DNA from: Chionis minor
Lineage: Eukaryota > Chordata > Aves > Charadriiformes > Chionididae
DNA: 64,000 nucleotides
Assembly: GCA_013398295.1 (NCBI GenBank)
Contig: VZSF01009849.1
Location: 186,001-250,000, forward strand
Reading direction: 5' to 3'
Shown here: positions 24,701 through 33,655 of the stretch, one piece after another
How the letters are laid out: each line of letters begins with the position of its first letter
Position numbering within the stretch: the stretch's first letter is position 1
Notes under the pieces: generated by a model
Database searches by the model: none
What the model saw: the letters and a program-made list of their open reading frames with translations, nothing else
Told to the model about the DNA's origin: nothing
Program-made: the position numbers and the translations under genes

Positions 24701-26096
24701 ATCCACACCCAGCTTGTAGTTAGTTTGGTGGATTTATAGGGAGTATTCAGTGTGGGACATTTTAGGAATTCTCAGGAGACCATATGATGGGGACTTGGCC
24801 TCTGTTCTTTGCCTGTTAAACTTGTATCTTGCTGCGCTGTCACAGGCTGTAACCAGTTCCATCATCTCCCTGTGCCTGTAAGCTAGGGTGGGTCTGTCTC
24901 GTCGTGGGAGTGGAGACTCAGAAATGGGCTGGCGTCACAAAGCCTGGCTGCAGCAGAGATGCAAATGCCCTGCAGTGTCCAAGCTTAGTCCTGGTGCGCT
25001 GAGGTTGTCTGATTAGTTCCCTTATCCCTGCCACACTCTCCTTTGTACAGTCCTCTGTGTAGATCTGAATGCTGCTGGTGTTTTCATAACTGATTTATGG
25101 AGACATTTACTGTGGGAAAATGTGTGTACTAACTTGTACTTTATGACTCTTGCTACTGGGACTTAATGTCACCCTGTTTGTACAAAGAGGAACTTCACAC
25201 TGCCAGTCCAGTGCTTGCTGTTCATGCGTTTGCGTCATGAAACTTCATTCTGGCCTTAAATCTTTGGGGGCCTCAGAAAGACAGAGCTGGCATTATCTCT
25301 GCATGGGGTTCAGAAGGGATCCTTGCATCTCAATACAATCTTTAACTGCTCACACAGAGGACTACCGTGAGAATTCCCTCCAAGACCAACATTTTCTCCC
25401 CCTGAAGGAGGCAGTTGCAGATCTGCGTCTTAAATGGACAGCTATAGTCTTTTCGGATTATTGGATTGCAGTGTTTGCTGACCTTCTCATTTCCTGTACT
25501 GATAAGAGTCATCCAGAAAGACAGACCTTAATTTTTATCAGTTTAGCGACCTAAATATGTGCATCTCCCCACTTTCTATTCCCAAATGTGTCCTTTCAGG
25601 AGTGTGTTTCTGGAAGTTGATCCCAGACACCCAGATATGGTGGAGGACTGGCTACAGGCACACCCCAACTTATTACTCATCCTTCGTGCCATTCACAAGG
25701 ACTTCTGTGGCAAGTAAGTCTTTTTTACCTTCAGATTTTTGCTTCAGAAACAGGTCTGTCCTTTAGCCTACATCCCTGCACCCCGATGTATTGAGTGAAC
25801 TTGGCCAGAGAGAGTCCACAGCTGAAGCCAATCTATTACAAAACAGGGGCTCCCTTTGAGTACCTCAACCTTCTCATATCCTGAGATAGCCTGGCAAGTG
25901 GTTTTGAGTCAGAATTCTGGTGCAGGTAAGCATTTCTGATGAGGTGACTGACTCTGATTATGATTATCAGCATTGGAAAATTCCTGCTTTTATAGGATAG
26001 CAGTAGAGGCATGTTTTCCCTAACAAGACTTGAAGCGCTGGTCATTCTTTTTCCCACAGGCCTAGGTTTCTGCACATCCAAAACCAAAGCAGATGA
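701..26096 (+). CDS. HEMK1: HEMK1, mitochondrial release-factor glutamine methyltransferase (5'-partial, 8 coding exons)
   Basis: Joined coding sequence is 701-794, 15422-15574, 17620-17684, 21237-21286, 22642-22747, 23701-23796, 25600-25713 and 26060-26096. It totals 715 nt: one base finishing an Arg codon, then 237 residues and TGA. Every junction is AG/GT and the phases agree. Counting from the first whole codon, the linker motif [11 protein letters not shown] is at 2-12, RPETE at 27-31, SAM-binding motif I (GCGSG) at 66-70, the acidic ribose-contact residue in VIAVD at 89, and the catalytic NPPY at 138-141. It ends in the family-typical DFCG(K/R)PRFLHI segment. The family (bacterial PrmC/HemK, human HEMK1) methylates the Gln of the GGQ motif of class I release factors using S-adenosylmethionine; HEMK1 acts on the mitochondrial factor. 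Human HEMK1 is about 338 residues, so roughly 100 N-terminal residues, including the targeting peptide, lie in exons before the window. No inactivating change is seen. Confidence 0.96.
1602..1651. repeat. Two-copy tandem duplication, period 25
   Basis: TTTCTGTTTACTAGTC occurs at 1602 and again at 1627, separated by a 9-base spacer, followed by CTC/ATC-type diverged ends. A short local duplication in a HEMK1 intron with no apparent function. Confidence 0.7.
3687..3702. repeat. A16 homopolymer
   Basis: Uninterrupted run of 16 A in a HEMK1 intron. The flanks show no recognisable processed gene. Confidence 0.9.
4020..4033. repeat. G-run with an unresolved base at 4029
   Basis: Fourteen positions of G with one N. 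It is probably a sequencing or polishing failure in a homopolymer; true length is uncertain. Confidence 0.9.
5515..5830 (-). mobile_element. Old CR1-like LINE fragment
   Basis: The + strand reads ATGGATCTGTCCTCCATTAA, then TTTGTTTAATCCTCTTTTG, and later ATTCTTTTTCCACCTATGAT and TTTTAGGC. This order resembles the reverse complement of the 3' part of ancient amniote CR1 elements (the 'tccatgaatttgtctaatcc...' type). It is heavily diverged, with no coding capacity. Edges are approximate. Confidence 0.5.
6690..7020 (+). mobile_element. Old CR1/L3-like LINE fragment
   Basis: The order of the landmarks ATTGTGTCCAGTTCCG, GGGAGCAGAAATTTGATAA, TAGACAAGTGTATAATAAGC and GAGAGTGTAATTAATTAATG matches the 3' coding end of an ancient CR1/L3 element as remembered. 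It is diverged and indel-rich, with no intact frame. Boundaries are approximate. Confidence 0.55.
8750..8800. repeat. Poly-T tract, T24-G-T26
   Basis: Fifty-one bases with a single G at 8774. It is preceded by more T/G-rich sequence and followed by TAG. It produces spurious poly-Lys and poly-Phe translations on the two strands. It could be an old retroposon tail in reverse orientation, but no source gene is visible beside it. Confidence 0.9.
9242..9264. repeat. G-rich run with an unresolved base at 9258
   Basis: G14, CC, N, G6. The N marks an unresolved base in the assembly. The sequence could form a G-quadruplex, but the exact G count cannot be trusted. Confidence 0.85.
10965..11060 (+). 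mobile_element. MIR-like SINE fragment
   Basis: TTGCTCATCTGGAAAATGGG followed by GAGGATGAATTTGTTAAAGG and AAAGCGCTCAGCA is in the order of the MIR core and 3' region ('ctcatctgtaaaatgggg...gaggattaaatg...aaagcgctt'). The fragment is short and diverged, with approximate ends. Confidence 0.6.
15422..15574 (+). CDS. HEMK1: HEMK1 coding exon: SAM-binding motif I
   Basis: The acceptor is a long T-rich tract ending in AG at 15420-15421 and the donor is GTGAGC at 15575. The exon is 153 nt, 51 codons, phase 0 at both ends. It continues the RPETE motif with DLVFLVVEE, has a variable Ser/Cys/Pro-rich linker, and then [16 protein letters not shown], the glycine-rich loop that binds S-adenosylmethionine. 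The open frame continues past the true exon end, so a longer raw ORF here is not meaningful. Confidence 0.96.
15575..17619 (+). other. HEMK1: HEMK1 intron (2.0 kb)
   Basis: Begins GTGAGC, immediately followed by a T tract, and ends TCTGTCCCAG. I see no gene or clear repeat inside. Confidence 0.85.
17620..17684 (+). CDS. HEMK1: HEMK1 coding exon: motif II (VIAVDK)
   Basis: The acceptor is TTTTTTTCTGTCCCAG ending at 17619 and the donor is GT at 17685. The exon is 65 nt, starting in phase 0 and ending two bases into an Arg codon. It encodes [21 protein letters not shown]. The Asp of VIAVD is the acidic residue after strand beta-2 that in Rossmann methyltransferases contacts the ribose hydroxyls of SAM. 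The N-terminal half closely matches the human SRVIAVDK segment. Confidence 0.95.
18302..18420 (-). mobile_element. CR1 LINE 3'-terminal fragment
   Basis: GTTTGGGTTGGAAGGGACC at 18315 onward, then AAGGTCATCTAGTCCAAGCC, is the reverse complement of the highly conserved CR1 3' end. The match fades by about 18.42 kb, as expected for a 5'-truncated insertion. Confidence 0.85.
20811..20876. repeat. T/G-rich low-complexity tract
   Basis: Runs of T broken by G and C blocks. The translated frames over it (poly-Lys or Phe/Leu) are meaningless. Confidence 0.85.
21237..21286 (+). CDS. HEMK1: HEMK1 coding exon: strand/helix between motifs II and IV
   Basis: A 50-nt exon. AG at 21235-21236, donor GTAACT at 21287. 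It completes the split Arg codon (AG|G), encodes [16 protein letters not shown], and ends with one base of a Gly codon. The human counterpart is the RLQDRI...HLDM segment. The exon is too short to stand alone; its assignment rests on matching phases on both sides and on the family alignment. Confidence 0.92.
21287..22641 (+). other. HEMK1: HEMK1 intron (1.4 kb)
   Basis: Begins GTAACT and ends TTCTTTTCTAG. There is a small tandem duplication around TCCTGCTAAGC near 22.38 kb; otherwise nothing is recognised. Confidence 0.85.
22642..22747 (+). CDS. HEMK1: HEMK1 coding exon: catalytic NPPY motif
   Basis: The acceptor is TTCTTTTCTAG ending at 22641 and the donor is GT at 22748-22749. The exon is 106 nt and splits Gly and Arg codons at its two edges. 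It encodes [18 protein letters not shown] followed by an acidic helix. The NPPY tetrapeptide (bases 22692-22703) is the active-site motif of N5-glutamine and N6-adenine methyltransferases. Here it binds the target glutamine side-chain amide. Confidence 0.96.
22748..23700 (+). other. HEMK1: HEMK1 intron (0.95 kb)
   Basis: Begins GTAATC and ends CACACTCCAG. It is AT-rich in its first 250 bases. No gene or repeat recognised. Confidence 0.85.
23701..23796 (+). CDS. HEMK1: HEMK1 coding exon: [13 protein letters not shown] segment
   Basis: The acceptor is CCCACACTCCAG ending at 23700 and the donor is GT at 23797. The exon is 96 nt. It starts with the last base of the split Arg codon, giving [15 protein letters not shown], the PrmC-specific 'YE-P..AL.GG.DG' signature downstream of NPPY. 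It ends in [12 protein letters not shown] with a split Gly codon. The same frame is open upstream of the acceptor, but that part is intron by comparison with the family. Confidence 0.95.
23797..25599 (+). other. HEMK1: HEMK1 intron (1.8 kb)
   Basis: Begins GTAAGC and ends GTCCTTTCAG. A purine-rich stretch (GAGA/GGAA) lies at about 24.05-24.12 kb. No gene recognised. Confidence 0.85.
25600..25713 (+). CDS. HEMK1: HEMK1 coding exon: C-terminal strand-helix
   Basis: The acceptor is TGTGTCCTTTCAG ending at 25599 and the donor is GTAAGT at 25714. The exon is 114 nt and encodes [17 protein letters not shown] and then HKDFCG, ending two bases into a Lys codon. [11 protein letters not shown] closely matches the human [11 protein letters not shown] and corresponds to the G-x-L-x-x-E segment of bacterial PrmC. 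Confidence 0.95.
25714..26059 (+). other. HEMK1: HEMK1 last intron (346 nt)
   Basis: Begins GTAAGT and ends TTTTTCCCACAG. It is the shortest intron of the visible gene. Nothing else recognised inside. Confidence 0.9.
26060..26096 (+). CDS. HEMK1: HEMK1 terminal coding exon and stop
   Basis: The acceptor is TTCTTTTTCCCACAG ending at 26059. The first base completes the Lys codon (AA|G), followed by [11 protein letters not shown] and TGA at 26094-26096. The human protein ends PRFLHI plus a short divergent tail, so the stop is where it should be. The stop sits in the last exon, which is the normal arrangement for avoiding nonsense-mediated decay. Confidence 0.94.
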
Positions 26097-26772
26097 CAAC
26101 TGTACCAGAAATAAGTCTTCTCGCAGAATGGTTTTTTGCTGGGAGGCCAGCTGAACAGCTTGTTGAAAACTCTGCGTGGCAAAAGGAATCTCCACTTCAT
26201 TCCCCAGTGCACTGAACTCTCCACGTAGTGGCAGACCCACTCGTTCCCTGATACAGACTTCATCCAGAGATACAGAAGTTCAGCAGAGCATGTAGAAGTG
26301 TTTCACCTCCTTGGAGAACCACATGTAACTTTTTAGTTTGCTCTGCTGAAGTGACTCATTAATCTCAGGACCCAATATGGAAGAGTTCACAGCTCCAGAT
26401 ATTTCATTAAAAATACAACTTCTCAACATGTCAGATCACCCATTTTGCCTAGAAAGAATTTCGCTTTTCTTCTTTGGCCTTGAGATGAATTTATATAGAA
26501 TGTGACCAGATTATATGATAGGTCCAAACTCTGGCTTATATCATCACATGGATTTGCTGGTGTAATGGGACGTAATTAACCTGCATGTTTCAAATTCAGT
26601 TATTTTCCAGGATCCCGATGCTCTGGAGTACATCTCCAACAGCAAAGCAGCCTTCGTTTCCCCGTCCTGCTGAGTGATACGTTGTGGAAGGATCAGCGCG
26701 TATGTTACACCATCTGACAATCTACAGCATCTGACACTTGGTGGATGCTGCCAGGAACAGTCAAAACATTGT

Positions 26773-26778
26773 AATAAA
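26773..26778 (+). terminator. Candidate polyadenylation signal AATAAA (proximal)
   Basis: First canonical AATAAA hexamer after the HEMK1 stop codon, 677 bases downstream of it. Confidence 0.5.
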
Positions 26779-26850
26779 GATAGTGCATCAGATAAGTGTA
26801 CTTACAAGAATGGCTGTTCAATCACATTTTCAAACATGCTAGCAGACCTA

Positions 26851-26856
26851 AATAAA
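26851..26856 (+). terminator. Candidate polyadenylation signal AATAAA (distal)
   Basis: Second canonical hexamer, 78 bases after the first. It is followed within 30 bases by a T/G-containing stretch that could be the downstream element. Either signal, or both, may be used. Confidence 0.5.
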
Positions 26857-26944
26857 CATCTGGCACCTGCGCGTTGCTTCTCGTAGTAGTAGAAATGCCT
26901 AACTTCAGTGTAAGGCTTTTAAATGCAAGACTTTACAAAGAAGG

Positions 26945-27065
26945 CCAGAATCGCTACTTCAGTTTTGCAGATGGAGAAGTTGAAAAACGAGAGGTGAAAT
27001 GACTTGAACAAAATTTGACAACAGGCTAAGTTTGGAGTAGGACCCGATCTCTTGACAGCCGTGGG
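26945..27065 (-). mobile_element. MIR-like SINE fragment
   Basis: The + strand TTTTGCAGATGGAGAAGTTG, then GAGAGGTGAAATGACTTGAA and a degraded 'caaggtcacacagcagg' equivalent, is the reverse complement of the A-box-distal half of MIR, as remembered. It lies just after the estimated end of HEMK1. Confidence 0.6.
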
Positions 27066-29737
27066 AATAGCTGAGGTCTGTTTCCTTGGGAAGGATGACT
27101 CAGAGTAGGGCTGCCTGAAACAGCACTGAGAGAAGTCCCTGAAATGGGCAGTCAACATCATGACATTATAAATAATGGAAGGATTAAATTCAAGCTGCTG
27201 CTTATCGCTGCTGCTGCTTTTGGTGTTGCAAGTTCCCTTCCTGAACGTAGCCAGTCAAGGAAAGAAGGAAGGAGAGCAAACCAAAGGATGTGATCTACCA
27301 GTCTGATTGGAGGCAGTTACTGGCCAGTAGAGGTGAGCACTCGGCAGGGTGGAAGTGTCCAGCCAGTGACGGGTGCTATCAGGCCTTCTGTCCAGGCTGA
27401 ACTGGGAGTCTATGGCCAGAACCATTAGGGAGGAGCTGAAGCAGCAAACTGCATCTGTTTGGAAGGTGGCAGCACATTCATGATCACTAATACATCTAGT
27501 CCCTTTCCCCTCTGCCTCTCCCACGCGCAGACTCCCCGCTCTTTCATTTGTTTTTTAACTCTTAAACATTGGCCCTGCTTTCCCACAGATACCTGAGCTC
27601 TCTCTGAGGTACCAGCGCTCAGGTCTCCAGTTGGATCCTCTCCCACCCTCTTGTGTTTTTATAGCTCTGTTCACAGACTGGCCTTTCGCTTCATCATGCC
27701 ACTCAGCCCTGCGTTTATCCTCCCCACTGCTTTACGCACCCCAGTAGTTTGCCATCTCCCCTGTACTCTTGGTGTTCTGAGCCTTCTCTGGACTGCAGTA
27801 CCTGCCCTGGCTACGCACAGTAGAGGAAATCTAGGGAACCTAGAAGCAGAAGAAAGTTCAGTTGAAGTGCACTTGATCCTGGGTTTGGAAGTAAAGTTCC
27901 AGCACAGCTGATTTCTGGCAGTTTTGCCTGCTACAGCTGTGAGTACAAATTGTAGTCAAACAGGTGGTGTTCTGTTTGGTTGTGGTTTTGTTTGGTTTTT
28001 TTGGTGGTTTGGGTGGTTTTTTTTTCCCTTTAATAGTTTAGGGTCTTTCTTAAAAGTTTGGTTTATCAGATTCATTTCTTTTAATTTTTAGACAGAGTTC
28101 ACAGGCTTCATCTGGGTGTTAGCAGTGTTTATGTATGAAACGGAGCAATGTGCACAGCTTACCTCTGCAGGATACTTTAAAAGCAGGATAGTTTACTGGC
28201 TTAGGAGACTGTTAAACAGCATCGTATTTCATTCTTCAAGGGGTAGGCTGATTCCCTGCAGCGGGCTGGAGTTGGATGTCCCTCAGAGCCCTGGTGGCTG
28301 GGCTGCAGAAAGCAGCGTGCCTTTTCTTGGAAGCACCAATCAATCACTTGTCAGAGCTCTGAGCAGGACACTTTCTCTGTGAGACAGACTCTTGGTCTAA
28401 TGCAGTAGGACAAGTGTTAAATTCTTATAGCTAAAGCAATAATAAAAATGCTTGTATTTCTGTGGGTTTGCGCTGCCTAGTGGTTATATGTCTTGGAAAA
28501 TCCCATGGTGCTGCTGACCTTCTCATTAAGACAAGAATGGAGAAAAATTGTTCTTCCTCCCAAGAGGCTGGATTTATTTGTCAGAGTTGCATCTGAGGGA
28601 ATGGGCTGGTGTAGTACAATGTGTTCTTCAGCGCTTTATACATATTGGCCCAGGCTCATTTTTGGTACAGAAGCTCTGCGAAGCTTTTTCGAGGCGGTGG
28701 TTTTAAGGAACCACAGGCGCTCCCAGCACCCTTGCTGAAGCACTGGACCGTGTCTGTGTTGTCTTTGTTGCCTGTGAGTGGGAGGCTCAGCTGACACCCG
28801 CAGTGTACCCTGCACGTGAGCACTCTGCAGCCGCATAGCTGCTCCCTGAAGCCACAGAAGGCTGGCAGTCAGCATTTTATGTAATCCAGTATCTGACATA
28901 CATTTAATTTTCTGGAACTTACTGGATCTCTGGAACTGTAACAAAACGGTGATTTATTTCTGAAGTGATGCTTTCAGAGAGGGGCTTTGTCTTCCTCCAG
29001 GATTCTGAAGAGTGTGGTTGTGCGTGTGCTCATGTCTGTGTGTTGGAGAATTACCCGGTGTGAAGTATCTACTAGGATCATGCTGGCCTTTCCTGAGGAG
29101 GAGCTGGTAAAAGCTTGGTCTTTGGCAGAGCCCTGCAGATGGTGCTGTGGTCCCAGCTTAGCTGCGTCTGCGCTGAGAACAGTCCTGCCACAGGCTTCCC
29201 GCTGTGTGGGGATCGTGGGGAGAGAATGTGGGTTAGCAGAGGGCTTTGGTGTAGCTGCAGGTGCAAAGTGGGGCTTTAAACTTCCATTCCTGTGCCGGTC
29301 AAACAGAGCTTTGGCACGGAGCTCGTGTGGGGAAGCTGGGAGAGGACCTCGCGGCTGTGGTACAGGAGCAGGGTTGTACCTCATACTGTTAACGGGAGGC
29401 CTGAAGCCTGCATTAACCCATGGTTTTGGACACCCTAGTGTGCTGGATGACAGAATACTATTCTTTTTCTAGAGTAATTTCAATGTAAGCACAAGTACCA
29501 CCTGTTTTCAGTCCTCCACCCAAGATGTGGGGTGACAAGGACTTTCTTAGGGACCTTAGAGTCTAAAGAACGTGCTTATCCTCACAGTGCTCTCAGCTGA
29601 GCTTATGCTCTTGTAGGGATAAGGCTTCTTTCCAGGTGAGGAACTGACAGACACAGAGTGGTTCTAGTAGGGTGACACAGGAGATCTCTGGGGACCCTGG
29701 TGACTGAATGTCACTCAGTTCCTTGATGCATAGATCA
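27066..29737. other. Intergenic, no gene recognised
   Basis: No supported exon on either strand. A T/G-rich low-complexity tract lies at about 27.96-28.03 kb. Raw frames up to about 160 codons occur near 29.0-29.4 kb on both strands, but they show no known domain and no splice context. Confidence 0.6.
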
Positions 29738-30050
29738 AAATGGGTTGGAAGAGAGTTTGATAGTTATGTAGTTTAATTTCCCTATCCAAGTACGAATCAG
29801 CTTGGCTTACATCGTTCCTGACAAATGTTTGCTCAACCTGATCTAAAAGGCCTCCAATGCTGATAAGGACTTTTGCATGCAACCTGGTGTGATGGTGTTC
29901 TTCCTGCTAGAAAGTTATCCTTCGTACCTAGTCTTCCTTGCTGCCATTAAAGCTGAATACTTCTTCTGTCCTGAGGTGGAGAACAGCTGTTTTTCTCCTT
30001 AGAGCAGCTTCCATGTGGTAGTCTGTTGCTGTCACAGTCTTCATTTCTGA
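29738..30050 (-). mobile_element. CR1 LINE 3' fragment, old
   Basis: It starts with a 3'-end remnant (GGGTTGGAAGAGAG) and continues with CCTGACAAATGTTTGCTCAA, CCTGATCTAAAAGGCCTCCA and AGAAAGTTATCCTTCGTACC. These correspond in order to the reverse complement of the CR1 3' coding end ('ctgacaggtgtttgtctaacctg...gcctccaatgatggag...'). Diverged, no intact frame. Confidence 0.7.
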
Positions 30051-31319
30051 GGAAAGAACACCAACGTTGTGTTGTTTCCATAGGCTGCTTGCACAACCTT
30101 CCCTCCTGGCTTGAGAGATGTGACAGGGGACCAGGTGTGCTGAAGGGTTGTGTGACTCAGGTGTGTTGCAGGTGAATCTTATGCCTGTGGTGACTGGAAT
30201 AACAGAGATGTTACAGCTCATCTTATTATAGGAGAGCAGTAATTTCCTAAGCAGTGATGACCAAGTCAAAACTTGCATTAACATTTTGTTTGTCTGGGCA
30301 AGTTTTCAAAAGCTGTATTTAAGTTTTAATAAACTACTATTTCTACTCTGGGTTGCATCCAGAGGGACAAATACCCAGTGAGAGAAGGCTTCTCTCACAG
30401 TCAAGGAGATGATGAGCTACCAAGAGAGACTTTATCCAGTTTCCAGCCTATTTCCTCTCCCATAGGTGTTTTGATACGGTTTTGATATGGTTGGAGGCTT
30501 TCTCCTGCCTTACCATCAGCTCTCTGGTTGTGCCAGGTGGGCTTAGGCTGACATGCCGAGGCTTCAGAGTCTGCATTTGAGCTGTTCCCAAGATTTGCCC
30601 TCTGGCCTGAGATAGTCTCTTGCAAGTGTGCTCCTGCAAGCAGGGGGTGGTGCCTTGCGGAATGCTGACCTGTATGATCTCTCTGCCCATGGACTGTGGT
30701 CTCGCCCTTCCCTGCCACGAGGGGTCTGGCAGAACAGCCTTCTCAGGGTAGGGTAAAGTGGTTTGCTGAATTGCCTGCTCACGTTACATGGGGTTTTTGG
30801 TCCCCTCCAGAGAGGGTACGTAAAGGTTATGCTGCCCCCCAGGTAGAAGGAATGGAGCAGACCAAGGAACGTGCTAGTAGGAAGAGACATGATCGTGCTA
30901 ACCTACATGTGCTGTGCTGAACTGAATACCCTGATGGTTTCTCTTCTGGGATCAGGCCTTTGGGGAATACGGTGTCTGCAGGTGCACTGGAGTGTTTGCA
31001 AAATCAGCTGTTTTTCAAGGAATATGCTCTTGAGCAAACGGCTTTAGGTTTCTTTCTTGGATACCTGAGGAAAAATCCACTTGCCTGTGGATTTCACTGT
31101 GGGGCCAGAGCTTGTAGGGATGACAAAGGAGGAGGAACCAGTTTGCAGCAGTTCCTGCCCATGAGCAAGACCTGAGTAATTCCAGCTGTGCCCAAAAGCA
31201 GGTGTGACTTGCAGTCTTTTCTCCATCTGCTATTGCTAGGTGAGAGGCAAATAAGCTGTCATTCCACTTTGCTCCCTTTGGGAAGTTTAATGCTGCACTT
31301 GCAGGAAAGTTGCCAGTGG

Positions 31320-31430
31320 TTCCATACTATACTGGGACTCAGCAAATCTGGATTCAGATCCCTGCTGTGTGACAAACTGCAGGCCTGACCTTGAGTGCAT
31401 TATTGCTTATTCTGTTCCCTTCTGTCGTGG
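31320..31430 (+). mobile_element. MIR-like SINE fragment
   Basis: TGGGACTCAGCAAATCTGGA, then TTCAGATCCCTGCTGTGTGA and CTGACCTTGAGTGCATTATT, follows the 5'-half order of MIR ('...ctgggttcaaatcccagctctg...gaccttgggcaagt...'). Diverged; ends approximate. Confidence 0.6.
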
Positions 31431-33579
31431 TTGGAATAACAGCCCTTTGGTGTCTTACAGACTTTTGGAAGAGTACCTTGTATAGAGGATGTGGGGTACT
31501 GGCTCACTTCGGAGAAGACTGTGACTGTCCTGTGGCAACCTCTTCTTCAGTTACATCCAGAAAGAGCAAAGAATGAGCCAACCTTTATAAAATCCATCTC
31601 TTCTGCTTCTTGATGGCAGGGCACAGTGCCCTGCTGCAGCAAGAGATCAGATTTGCTTTGCTGATTTCCAGCACTGCCAGTGCAAACCCAAAGGATGTGG
31701 GACCAAGCCAAACTATCAGCGCTAGTTCTTCTGCAGCAGGCGCGTCTCTGAGTGTGATGAGAACGTGATGCACAGACAAACCAGCCAGCTGCAGAGTGCT
31801 GAGAAAGTGCATCCTGTTCACAAAAGCAAGTGGTGCTTTTACAGTGCACAAGCATCACATATGTTGCTATTGCAGACAGAGGGAGGCAAGTGCTGCCACG
31901 TATTGTGGTCTCCATGTTTAGTCCCCTTTATGTGGTTGATGTCAGAACTGTAACTTGTTTAAGTGGCAGCTTCTAGCTCTAAAGATCTGCTTCATCTTCT
32001 CCCATCACCAGCAAACCTGAACAGTCACTCTCCTGTGTCTTGTGTGCTTATCCCAGCATTTTGGGCAGGGTGGACATCAACATGTCACTTCAGTTGCAGC
32101 TTCCCTGCCAGTGTTCTGATGATAACCATGGCTACGTAAGCAAGGTTACTCCAGGATAGAAGGCCTTAGAACAACTGCGTGTGAATAAGGGGCTGCCTTG
32201 AGAGGAAAGCGCCTTGTCCCCATTAATTCATTCTTTCTTTTGTGACAGGCAGGATGTTCTGAGCTCATCCTGCGCATTGCAGGGAGCATCAGGAGACATT
32301 GCGGGGATTCTCAGCTCCCAGGCTGGAATTTGCAGCATGGCAAAGAAGAGTTTGCCATCCAAATATCCAGGGCTAACCAGTGTGGCAAGAAACTGAGGCA
32401 CAGCAAAGGAAGAGCCATGGCAGAGTCACAGAAAGAGCTCGGATGCCCTTAATGGCAGTTCTTGCAACCTAGCTCTAGCTGCTCTTGCTTCTCCCTTTTG
32501 CTGGTTCTTTAAATAGTATAGCCATCCCAACTGAGGATGATGGCGCCTCGAGAGTAGAAAGTAGTTATTGCTATTTCTTCCTGTTTACACGAAGAGAAGG
32601 TGGGAGAGTGTGACCAGAAAAACGGTCGGTTTGGGGAGCCTCAGTCTTGAATATGGCATGAGGGTCATTTTCACAGTTTGTGTTACTGGCACAGCCATTA
32701 CTAAACACTACAGGAGCTGGACTACGCAAATGACAGATGTGATGGAGGAGGGAGGGAGTGGTGAAGAAACCAGTACATGAAGTCCATCTAGAGAAGAAAA
32801 GATTCTAGAGAAAGGGTGTGTTAAAATAAAGCAGAGGTTTTAGGAGGGATGGCCTGCGTTGCCATATTCCTGCTTTGCCAGTCTGAAATGCTGAGTAGAA
32901 GTGTGGGGCTGAGTCTCCATAAGGGACACGTTGTATATAGGAGGCAAACTCTGAGCATCTCTGCTTAATGTGTGTACTTCAGAGAGTGAATGGAGCCTCT
33001 TCTCTAGTGCGGATGGCTTTCTGGTGGACCACAGGGGACGGGCAAGCAACTGAACCAGCACTCTGAGGAGCCTGGTTCCATGGAGGGCAGAGCACTGCTC
33101 AAAGGGCGTCACAAAGGTGCCACTTGCTCGAGTGTATGGGAGGCAGAACTCCGCTTCAGCGATTCTCACGTGGGAGATTTTGACTTCCACTCTATGCTCG
33201 CTGCTGTCTGTTTTAGCTCCCCATCTGCCTCTTTCGTTCTGGATGATTAGCTTGCCTGCTGTGTTTTGCATATATGCTATAGCATGGGTGCAGCAGGGCC
33301 CATCAACTTGATAGCATAGTGCCTACTGCAATGGAGCCGTTAGTTGGCAACCTGAGCCGCTGCAAGAGCTGCAGTGCCCAGCAATGCCGGTAGGAGAGTG
33401 GCTTCTGCCATCAAAATCCTTATTGTTTATTGGAAATACTCATCCGAGACTGTCTAGAATGTGAACACAGTTGCTTGGGTTGTTGAAGAAGACGTGAATT
33501 ATTACAAAATTCCTGGCCTGGCATTTGGCTTATGATTAATTACTGAGGTTTGCACAGTGCTTTATTGTTCCAGCTCTAA

Positions 33580-33655
33580 ATCCAGAGTAAGCAGTTACAA
33601 CTCCGTTGACCTCAGTGGAGTCCTCCCACTCGCTCCAGTTGGGTTGAAGTTGGCT
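33580..33655. repeat. Possible ancient amniote repeat with palindromic core
   Basis: The core ACTCCGTTGACCTCAGTGGAGT is nearly self-complementary. It resembles the 'actccattgacttcaatggagt' core common in reptile and bird genomes. The family name is not certain from sequence alone. Confidence 0.35.

Larger units (their letters stand above)
26097..26875 (+). other. HEMK1: HEMK1 3' untranslated region (3' end estimated)
   Basis: Non-coding sequence directly after the HEMK1 stop. The end is placed just after the second of two AATAAA hexamers and is approximate. No further splice site or open frame fits the gene. Confidence 0.6.

Noticed and set aside
32840..33271. 143-codon minus frame
   Set aside because: No recognisable motif or neighbouring exons; probably chance.
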